IMG/VR virus record: IMGVR_UViG_3300012931_000031
Span: 1 to 46,154 of that record
Length of the DNA stretch: 46,154 bases
Strand: one strand, 5' to 3'
From: a virus
The first letter of the stretch is position 1. Each line of letters opens with the position of its first letter. The notes under the pieces were generated by a model. That model did no database searches. It had not been told where the DNA came from and saw only the letters and a list, made by a program, of their open reading frames with translations. Shown here in pieces: positions 7,462 through 12,884 of this stretch. The position numbers were made by a program, and so were the translations under genes.

Positions 7462-7731
7462 TTACATCTCCTCGTATTGTATGCCGACAAACTTATAGTC
7501 GGGGTAATTTGCGACAATGATCTCGCAAGCTATATGACACAACTCTTTTATTGTCGTCAAGTTTAACGGTTTTCCCAGTGAACCGTCTAATGGCAAAGAA
7601 TTTTCGGGGCTTGAATCGCATGGATTGTTGCCAGATTCGCATAACGATTCGCCAGCACATCCCCTTCCGTCAAACATATCCACGCGATAGCCGTTTTCAT
7701 TGTAGTATCCGATAATTGTTTTCTTACTCAT
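7462..7731 (-). CDS. Hypothetical protein
   Basis: 89 residues with several Cys (C-A, C-E, C-D, C-H-I-A-C) and a Gly/Ser/Pro-rich middle. No clear finger motif. It ends one base before the GAGGAG leader of the next gene. Function unknown. Confidence 0.55.
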   Translation of the reverse strand: MSKKTIIGYYNENGYRVDMFDGRGCAGESLCESGNNPCDSSPENSLPLDGSLGKPLNLTTIKELCHIACEIIVANYPDYKFVGIQYEEM

Positions 7732-7763
7732 TTTTTACGCTCCAGTATTTCAGTTGCCCGGAA

Positions 7764-8012
7764 TTACCGGATAACTGACGGTTTACATTCGTAAAAGTCA
7801 CTATAGTGTTGGGGTATCCCGATGTATTCGGGATTAGTCGCTATGGCTCGGTCTTCTTCCGGGTAATAAGTGATTGGCCAATTGTCACTTTCAAGGTCTT
7901 TTAGTATTTCTTTCGCCGTTTGGCCGTCTTCTGCTTCTTGGTTAATAATTAATTTTTCTTTTTCAAACCCAGCATCTCCGACAATATGTGTTATTTTGTA
8001 AAATTTGCTCAT
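7764..8012 (-). CDS. Hypothetical protein
   Basis: 82 residues, acidic; an N-terminal strand-rich part with K-I-T-H-I-V, then a helix with A-K-E-I-L-K-D-L. AGGAGC Shine-Dalgarno sequence upstream, the same leader style as several neighbours. Function unknown. Confidence 0.6.
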   Translation of the reverse strand: MSKFYKITHIVGDAGFEKEKLIINQEAEDGQTAKEILKDLESDNWPITYYPEEDRAIATNPEYIGIPQHYSDFYECKPSVIR

Positions 8013-8065
8013 TTTTTATGCTCCTGTTTTAAAGTTTTATCGTTTCGCTATTGCTTTTTAATTTC

Positions 8066-8296
8066 CTAAGCCTCTGTTAATTTTTGATATTGAGCCAATA
8101 TATACTTAGGTATATCGTCATGCTCCGGCAACGCCTCATACCAGATAGCGGGGCAACCATATTTATTTTGCTCCGTATCGCTAAGCCGATAGATATTGTA
8201 TCCTATTGACCCATCGTTATAATTTAATTTTACTATTTTCCACTTGCCGTTGGGGGATCTATAGGCAATTATTTTTTTTTCTTCTGGGGCTCTCAT
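8066..8296 (-). CDS. Hypothetical protein
   Basis: 76 residues from ATG 8296, chosen for AGGAGG nine bases upstream; the frame stays open to 8341 but without a better RBS. Contains S-P-N-G-K-W-K-I-V and G-Y-N-I-Y-R-L, a small beta-rich fold. It follows hammerhead copy 1 in the transcript. Confidence 0.6.
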   Translation of the reverse strand: MRAPEEKKIIAYRSPNGKWKIVKLNYNDGSIGYNIYRLSDTEQNKYGCPAIWYEALPEHDDIPKYILAQYQKLTEA

Positions 8297-8361
8297 ACTA
8301 TTTTCCTCCTGTTTAAGGTTCCGTGTGATAGCCGGTTTCATTTTTTAAAGTTTTATCGTTT

Positions 8362-8414
8362 GCCTAAGACGGCCATTGCTGGCCGTTTCGCTGCTTATAG
8401 CTCATCGGTTAGGC
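8362..8414 (-). ncRNA. Hammerhead-ribozyme-like RNA, copy 1 (core variant)
   Basis: On the minus strand it reads: helix I GCCUAA (8414-8409), core C-C-G-A-U-G-A (8408-8402), helix II GCU/AGC with a six-base loop, G-A-A, helix III ACGGCCA/UGGCCGU closed by a GCAA tetraloop, C17 at 8368, and helix I UUAGGC. This is a type I hammerhead layout with predicted cleavage between 8368 and 8367. One conserved core base differs (C instead of U4), so activity is doubtful. It starts directly after the TAA of the gene at 8415-8552. Helix II differs from copy 2 in compensating positions. Confidence 0.8.
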
Positions 8415-8552
8415 TTAATCACGTAAATAGAGTCGTTTAATATTATTATACTCGGTTGGGGTGATAACTATACTCTCATAGCCATCTTGTTTTCCCCATT
8501 CCTTGCGGGGGTTGCCGTTTTTGTCATTTGTGGTTTTTAGTTTAATTATCAT
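8415..8552 (-). CDS. Small hypothetical protein
   Basis: 45 residues, with GAGGAG seven bases before ATG 8552. Basic N-terminal half, then I-V-I-T-P-T-E-Y. No family recognised. It lies between the two hammerhead motifs, and its stop codon abuts helix I of copy 1. Confidence 0.6.
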   Translation of the reverse strand: MIIKLKTTNDKNGNPRKEWGKQDGYESIVITPTEYNNIKRLYLRD

Positions 8553-8553
8553 T

Positions 8554-8736
8554 TTACATCTCCTCGTTTTCCAATACTTGGTTAATTTTGTCTCGTAACA
8601 AAACTAATTCGGTTTTTGTTACTAAGCCGTAGGGTCTTGTCTCGGTTCCGCCTGTTTCTGTCCAATGAGCATACCAGTAGTCTTTGCCGCCTATACTGGT
8701 TTCTTGTTTTTCAATATGGATTCCAGAGAGTTTCAT
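8554..8736 (-). CDS. Small hypothetical protein
   Basis: 60 residues: strand-rich N-terminus (K-L-S-G-I-H-I-E-K) and a helical C-terminus (E-L-V-L-L-R-D-K-I). AGGAGC Shine-Dalgarno sequence 6 nt upstream, located just 3' of the predicted hammerhead copy 2 cleavage site. Its mRNA would thus begin with a cleaved 5' end. Function unknown. Confidence 0.6.
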   Translation of the reverse strand: MKLSGIHIEKQETSIGGKDYWYAHWTETGGTETRPYGLVTKTELVLLRDKINQVLENEEM

Positions 8737-8764
8737 TTTTTCGCTCCTGTTTAAGGTTAATTTT

Positions 8765-8817
8765 GCCTAAGACGGCCATTGCTGGCCGTTTCGTCTATTC
8801 TGACTCGTCAGTTAGGC
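8765..8817 (-). ncRNA. Hammerhead ribozyme, type I, copy 2
   Basis: Every conserved core position is present on the minus strand: helix I GCCUAA (8817-8812), C3-U4-G5-A6-C7-G8-A9 (8811-8805), helix II GUC/GAC with loop AGAAUA, G12-A13-A14 (8792-8790), helix III ACGGCCA/UGGCCGU with a GCAA tetraloop, C17 at 8771, helix I UUAGGC (8770-8765). Predicted self-cleavage is between 8771 and 8770. Its first base is the G of the upstream gene's TAG stop. The family cuts RNA by transesterification, leaving a 2',3'-cyclic phosphate and a 5'-OH. Confidence 0.9.
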
Positions 8818-8990
8818 TAATATCTGTCGAATATAATAGTTATAGTTTCTGTCTGTTCCGGTTGTAAGTCTGACAATTCCTCGACTATTAATGAGTTAAA
8901 TCGTTTGATGGCCTCTTTTTGTGTCTTGTAATTGTCGTGATAGGTGTCGGCTTTGTTACCGGCAGTAAAGATAACTCTACTACTAATCAT
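8817..8990 (-). CDS. Small hypothetical protein
   Basis: 57 residues. N-terminal R-V-I-F-T-A-G, then a helix with T-Q-K-E-A-I-K-R-F, and a strand T-I-T-I-I-F at the end. AGGAGCG Shine-Dalgarno sequence upstream. Its stop codon shares a base with helix I of hammerhead copy 2. Function unknown. Confidence 0.6.
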   Translation of the reverse strand: MISSRVIFTAGNKADTYHDNYKTQKEAIKRFNSLIVEELSDLQPEQTETITIIFDRY

Positions 8991-9010
8991 TTTTCGCTCC
9001 TGTTTAAAGT

Positions 9011-9247
9011 TTATCGTTGCGGATAATGCCCTATATCGATTGTCCAGCCGCCTCTGCGACCGCCTCTGCGTAAGTCCCAGACCTTGCCGCCATACATGGC
9101 CTTAATCGCTACTTTTGCCGATTTTTTTGTATTGTGGATATACCCCTCTTGTGGGTACTCAACTGTCCCGTCCGGTAATATGGCCTGTATAACATAGTTA
9201 CCGTGTCTCTCTACGATTTGGATTTTTGCTCTTTGATTTGATTTCAT
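9011..9247 (-). CDS. Small basic hypothetical protein
   Basis: 78 residues, basic, with an Arg/Gly-rich stretch (L-R-R-G-G-R-R-G-G-W) near the C-terminus that suggests nucleic-acid binding. First gene after the strong minus-strand promoter, preceded by GGGAGCG. Family not recognised. Confidence 0.65.
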   Translation of the reverse strand: MKSNQRAKIQIVERHGNYVIQAILPDGTVEYPQEGYIHNTKKSAKVAIKAMYGGKVWDLRRGGRRGGWTIDIGHYPQR

Positions 9248-9291
9248 TTTTCGCTCCCAGTTTTAAAGGTTTTTATCTCTTACGCAACTGC

Positions 9292-9320
9292 AATATATAT
9301 TACCGTTATCGGTTTGTCAA
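9292..9320 (-). promoter_or_regulatory. Sigma70-type promoter of the minus-strand operon
   Basis: Minus strand: -35 TTGACA (9320-9315), 17-bp spacer, -10 TATATT (9297-9292). Consensus -35 and near-consensus -10, giving a leader of about 40 nt before the start at 9247. The same two hexamers and spacing recur at 34124-34152. Confidence 0.8.
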
Positions 9321-9379
9321 GAGAAATCTTTAACAAAACATAAGATTTTATTAACCTTAATTACAATTATTTTTGCCGA

Positions 9380-9395
9380 TTGAGACAAATCTCAA
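9380..9395. promoter_or_regulatory. Palindromic operator-like site 1
   Basis: TTGAGACAAATCTCAA, a perfect 6-bp inverted repeat around CAAA. It lies between the two divergent promoters. Related palindromes occur at 9818 and 10411. A bound regulator is inferred; none is identified. Confidence 0.5.
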
Positions 9396-9411
9396 AGAAA
9401 ACACTTGACTT

Positions 9412-9440
9412 TTGCTCTTTTTTTGCGATCTCTATATACT
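9412..9440 (+). promoter_or_regulatory. Candidate plus-strand promoter
   Basis: TTGCTC (9412-9417), 17-bp spacer, TATACT (9435-9440). The -10 is good and the -35 weak. It directly abuts ATG 9441, so a transcript started here would probably use a later start codon or be nearly leaderless. Confidence 0.4.
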
Positions 9441-9821
9441 ATGAGAGATAAACAAATTGAAGACATGGCACGCAAGATTGACCTGCCCCGTCAGATAGAC
9501 AACATAATCAATCTATATCAGCTGTCCCAGCAACTCCAAGCCGATCTACAACAAGAGGCCTACATAGCAATCATGGAGTGCATATTAGATTGCGAGGCCA
9601 AGCACTGCACGCCCTTGCGTAGCATTATCGCCGGTCGCACAACCCGCCGACTCCACGATGTTGCCGCCGCCGAGTCAAGACACGGGCTAACAATCAAGGA
9701 CACCTTTGTCCCAATCGACCCGCTCCCGCCTGATACCGCCGCCCGTAACAATAGCATATTAGCACAAGTAGGCGTTGGTTTTGCGCCAGAAGCCTTAATT
9801 GAGTGTATCCGGCTAACTTGA
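9441..9821 (+). CDS. Sigma-factor region-2-like small protein (tentative)
   Basis: 126 residues. The middle (about 29-75), with D-L-Q-Q-E-A-Y-I-A-I followed by P-L-R-S-I-I-A-G-R and R-R-L-H-D, resembles region 2 of sigma-70-like factors, where D-L-x-Q-E-A-x-I-A-L precedes the -10-recognition helix. No region 4 follows. It could redirect host RNA polymerase to late genes, or the resemblance may be superficial. Start uncertain: ATG 9441 has no Shine-Dalgarno, and ATG 9465 is an alternative. First gene of the rightward late region, flanked on both sides by TTGAGAC palindromes. Confidence 0.45.
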   Translation: MRDKQIEDMARKIDLPRQIDNIINLYQLSQQLQADLQQEAYIAIMECILDCEAKHCTPLRSIIAGRTTRRLHDVAAAESRHGLTIKDTFVPIDPLPPDTAARNNSILAQVGVGFAPEALIECIRLT

Positions 9822-9834
9822 GACACAATCTCAA
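9818..9834. promoter_or_regulatory. Palindromic operator-like site 2
   Basis: TTGAGACACAATCTCAA, the same half sites as at 9380 with a five-base centre. It overlaps the stop codon of the preceding gene. Confidence 0.45.
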
Positions 9835-9870
9835 TTAAAACAGCCCCTATAATGCCCCAGAATGCACGAT

Positions 9871-9906
9871 CTATACACCGCCCTACCATTTGTATAGCCC
9901 GTTTTT
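9871..9906 (+). terminator. Weak terminator-like hairpin
   Basis: Stem CTATACA/TGTATAG with a 13-base loop, then CCCG and five T. The gap between stem and T-run makes efficient termination uncertain. Confidence 0.3.
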
Positions 9907-9950
9907 AACAATTTCAGCCCCTTAAAACCTTATAAAAGTGTAATATAGAT

Positions 9951-10442
9951 ATGAGTAACCAATTACAAAAGCAAAACATTGACAACAACTCCACTATACC
10001 GATCAGGCCAAGCGAAAAAAATTTCCAACTGTTTGCATTATACCGGCAAGGTCTGTCATGCGAGGAAATAGCCAAACGTGAGGGGCTTACGTTGAGGGAT
10101 ATACAATACCACATTGGCAAGGTGCGACAATGGCTTAGCGATGACTGGGACAGATTCACCCGTCAAGATATGCGACTGGAGTATGACAAAGTCAAGCAAA
10201 AGTGGACGGAATTGGTCGATGATCGACACGCCCCGACAATCATGCAGTATATGGAGAAAGAAGTATATGCTAAACCAACGGCTAAGCCAACGGCACAGAT
10301 TAACGTAATGACTGTAGTCAACGGCATGACTGGAGCGCAGGCATACGATAGTGACGTGATAGTTGAGCAAGCTGGAGATGATGGAGTATATGAGCCAACA
10401 ACGGCTGATATTGAGACAACGTCTCAAGATCGAGTGCAATAG
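9951..10442 (+). CDS. Putative small terminase / HTH protein
   Basis: 163 residues. A helix-turn-helix (about 24-60: L-Y-R-Q-G-L-S-C-E-E-I-A-K-R-E-G-L-T ... I-Q-Y-H-I-G-K-V) is followed by a helical, acidic middle and a poorly ordered C-terminus. An N-terminal HTH ahead of an oligomerising helical part, two genes before the large terminase, fits a small terminase subunit that recognises the packaging site. The same HTH type also occurs in sigma region 4, so a regulatory role is possible. One TTGAGAC palindrome lies inside the coding sequence. Confidence 0.55.
   Translation: MSNQLQKQNIDNNSTIPIRPSEKNFQLFALYRQGLSCEEIAKREGLTLRDIQYHIGKVRQWLSDDWDRFTRQDMRLEYDKVKQKWTELVDDRHAPTIMQYMEKEVYAKPTAKPTAQINVMTVVNGMTGAQAYDSDVIVEQAGDDGVYEPTTADIETTSQDRVQ
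10411..10427. promoter_or_regulatory. Palindromic operator-like site 3
   Basis: TTGAGACAACGTCTCAA, a perfect 7-bp inverted repeat around AAC, inside the 3' end of the small-terminase-like gene. Same half site as at 9380 and 9818. Confidence 0.45.
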
Positions 10443-10452
10443 AGGCGCGTAC

Positions 10453-10644
10453 GTGCGCGATCGTTGTGTGGCCGGTATGATTGCATGGCCTGATTGTGCG
10501 TGTACAGCCATTGTCAGCGCAGGCTTGCCGGCGTCAACAGCGTGCAGGCAGAACAAGCACCCCTACGGCAGGGGGATGACCGACAGTGCCGTCAATGCGA
10601 GGGAGGGAATGCCTACTCGCAAACTTCTGGAATTTTTAGAGTAA
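10453..10644 (+). CDS. Possible small protein in GC-rich spacer
   Basis: 63 residues from GTG 10453, with AGAGG seven bases upstream and directly after the previous stop. Cys-containing; ends T-R-K-L-L-E-F-L-E. GC content is clearly above the flanking genes, and the DNA has several hairpins (CCCC/GGGG near 10560; ACGGCA/TGCCGT near 10566-10593). It may instead be a structured or packaging-site region. No family recognised. Confidence 0.3.
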   Translation: MRDRCVAGMIAWPDCACTAIVSAGLPASTACRQNKHPYGRGMTDSAVNAREGMPTRKLLEFLE

Positions 10645-10716
10645 GTGGAGCGAAAAATAGATTAATGATAAAAAGCAGTAAGTTGTTGAAAACGAATGGC
10701 GAAAAGGGATTAAGGA

Positions 10717-11304
10717 ATGCGTAAATGGATGATTTTTCTGGTATTGGCGATGTTGGTATCGGTGATATTTGCGGCAGATCGCAAGGTGAACGATTATTTA
10801 CAGCATGGCAGTTTTGATTATCAGTTGGTACAGACGGCGTTTGACAGTAACGGTGTTAACTTTAAGTCGAATATAGTAGCGATAATTGACACGGTGAGTT
10901 TTATAGCGATGAAGCCGGTACAGGGTGATTTTGGGTTATCGGTAACGGCTAACGACACTAATTGGTATTTTATATGTGGAGTACCGACTGGGATGACGGC
11001 GACATTGCGGAGTATTTACGTAACTTGTGAGACGGAACCTAACGATAACGGTAATACTGATGGTCGATTTGGGTTTGTATTTTATGATGCGTCAAAGGCT
11101 GATACTGTAGTAAAGTTAGGGACGGAGCGGCCATTGGATGCTGATTCGGCTTCATTAGTAGCGGGTAATTTGACGGCGTTTAGTCTTGATTCGGTGACGG
11201 CACTGGCGGCTGGCGACATAGTATTTTTGAGAACTTGGGCTGACACGGCCAATTTGGTATTGGATGGTGGCGGCTTCTTTGTGGACATTGACTATAACGA
11301 ATAG
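10717..11304 (+). CDS. Exported protein upstream of terminase
   Basis: 195 residues. The first ~20 form a Sec-type signal peptide: M-R-K-W, a hydrophobic run, and an F-A-A-D cleavage region. The mature part is Ala/Thr/Asp-rich and probably all beta, with repeated D-T-x-x-F and T-x-x-D-G motifs, as in head-decoration or receptor-binding domains. It sits directly before the terminase gene, a strange place for an exported protein. One of six late-region proteins here with a signal peptide. Function unknown. Confidence 0.65.
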   Translation: MRKWMIFLVLAMLVSVIFAADRKVNDYLQHGSFDYQLVQTAFDSNGVNFKSNIVAIIDTVSFIAMKPVQGDFGLSVTANDTNWYFICGVPTGMTATLRSIYVTCETEPNDNGNTDGRFGFVFYDASKADTVVKLGTERPLDADSASLVAGNLTAFSLDSVTALAAGDIVFLRTWADTANLVLDGGGFFVDIDYNE

Positions 11305-11309
11305 GTGAT

Positions 11310-12881
11310 ATGGATTTAGGTGAGTTTAAAAGGCTGAACCCGGATTATTCGGAGATAAAAGTCCCGCCATTACAAAAATTGAAGGACGGAAGAATTATAT
11401 CTACGCCGGAGGAGGCCTTTGTCACTACTTATTTATTACAACCTGGGCAGAACAAGACGGCGCAATTCATGCGTGAGGAGTATTGGGTACTCCAGAATCC
11501 TGATTTATATCCGAGGGCGTTGTTTATTGACCCTCGTGGTTTTGCGAAGAGTACAAGGGTTTGTGTATATGATAGTCTATACGATATTTATGTTCGTTCC
11601 GATTACGATTTATGTTTAGAGTTACAGAAACAGTATCCATTTGTCCCGTTTCAATATGATTTCTGTAATAGATTATATATAATCACAAATTCGGATGATT
11701 TGTCGGAACAATGGGTGGGGGAGATTAAGCGTAACATACAGGAGAATGAGAAGTTATTGGCTCATTTTGGGGATGTATCTACAGAAAGCGACAAAAACGG
11801 CATTTGGAGATCGAATCATATTCACGTAAAGACTAAATCTGGGATAATGGAGATAAAAGCGTTTGGGCGTGGTAGTACAATTCGTGGTGGTCGTCCCCGT
11901 AAAGTTAAAGTAGATGATATTTTAAAGGATAAAGACGGTGTTTATTCGGCAGAGGACAGTAAGAAGGCGGAGAAGTGGCTAAAGCGGTCGGTAGAGGGAC
12001 TGATGGACAGGCAGGATTGCCGGTTATATTGGACGGCTACTATCTTAGCCCCGGAGGACATGGTAGATAACGCTTATGAGAAACGTGATGATTGGAGTTC
12101 TTATAAGATGTTGCGTATTAAGAACTCGGCAGAAGACGTTAATGGCAAATCTATCTGGCCGGATAAGTTTCCGGATAAGTTTTTGAGATTCAAGAGGGAT
12201 CAGATGGGTGTTGAGGGATATTATGCTGAATATATGAATAAGCCGATTATAAGTAAGAACGCCATATTCAGGCGTGAGTGGATGCAAAATTCTTATACAG
12301 ACGATGAATTACCTAATAATTTATATAGGGTATTGTCGATTGACCCGGCGATGACGACAAAAGAGATAAATGATTATACGGCTTTTATAATTAATGGATA
12401 TTGTTACGAAGGTGTGCATAAGGGAGAAATATATACACTTGATGCTGAACAGGGGCATTGGGATAATGATAGTGTTGCCCGTCTTGCCTGCGAGAAATAC
12501 CGGTCATTTCGTTGCGACGTAATGGTATTAGAGATAAATGCGGCGCAGAAAGTATTTGGAACATTGATAAGGCGAGAAGCCAGAGATCATTCCATGTGGA
12601 TTAATCTTGAAGAAAAGATAACCGATACCGATAAAGTAAGACGTGCCAACAGTATAAACTTTTTGTATAAAAATAATTATGTGCGTTTCCGTAAAGACGA
12701 TCCGGCGCAAGCGGAGTTAATTAATGCACTTTGTATTTTCCCATCTGGAAGACATGACGATTTTGTTGATGCCGATATGATGAACTTGGAATTTGAAAAA
12801 GAACGCCATGAGTCGATGATGTCTTCTGTGGAAGAAGAAGAAGACGACAGACAACTGGCCTGTCCTGAATTGGGGTACTAA
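11310..12881 (+). CDS. terL: Terminase large subunit
   Basis: 523-residue packaging motor. ATPase part: an atypical Walker A in F-I-D-P-R-G-F-A-K-S-T near residue 72; G-R-G-S-T-I-R-G-G-R-P followed by K-V-D-D-I near 200, where D-D is the Walker B site. Nuclease part: L-S-I-D-P-A near 345, V-L-E-I-N near 405 and the final R-H-D-D-F-V-D-A-D near 490, the acidic residues of the RNase H-like fold that cut concatemers. Length and order are typical. The atypical Walker A resembles that of several podovirus terminases. Confidence 0.93.
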   Translation: MDLGEFKRLNPDYSEIKVPPLQKLKDGRIISTPEEAFVTTYLLQPGQNKTAQFMREEYWVLQNPDLYPRALFIDPRGFAKSTRVCVYDSLYDIYVRSDYDLCLELQKQYPFVPFQYDFCNRLYIITNSDDLSEQWVGEIKRNIQENEKLLAHFGDVSTESDKNGIWRSNHIHVKTKSGIMEIKAFGRGSTIRGGRPRKVKVDDILKDKDGVYSAEDSKKAEKWLKRSVEGLMDRQDCRLYWTATILAPEDMVDNAYEKRDDWSSYKMLRIKNSAEDVNGKSIWPDKFPDKFLRFKRDQMGVEGYYAEYMNKPIISKNAIFRREWMQNSYTDDELPNNLYRVLSIDPAMTTKEINDYTAFIINGYCYEGVHKGEIYTLDAEQGHWDNDSVARLACEKYRSFRCDVMVLEINAAQKVFGTLIRREARDHSMWINLEEKITDTDKVRRANSINFLYKNNYVRFRKDDPAQAELINALCIFPSGRHDDFVDADMMNLEFEKERHESMMSSVEEEEDDRQLACPELGY

Positions 12882-12884
12882 TTA

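Noticed and set aside
6803-7566. Plus-strand open frames at 6803-7030 and 7066-7566
   Set aside because: They are antisense to a chain of minus-strand genes with good Shine-Dalgarno sequences and ATGA couplings, and look like hydrophobic shadow translations.
9560-10556. Minus-strand open frames opposite the sigma-like and HTH genes
   Set aside because: No RBS, unusual composition, and opposite genes with better coding signals.
10443-10640. HDV-like ribozyme starting at the GGCCGG near 10470
   Set aside because: A P1-like GCCGG pairing exists, but a convincing P2 and the catalytic J4/2 region could not be formed, so only a structured region is reported.
10363-10644. Longer start at ATG 10363 for the GC-rich spacer ORF
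   Set aside because: No Shine-Dalgarno and 80 nt of out-of-frame overlap with the small-terminase-like gene; a GTG at 10453 is more plausible.
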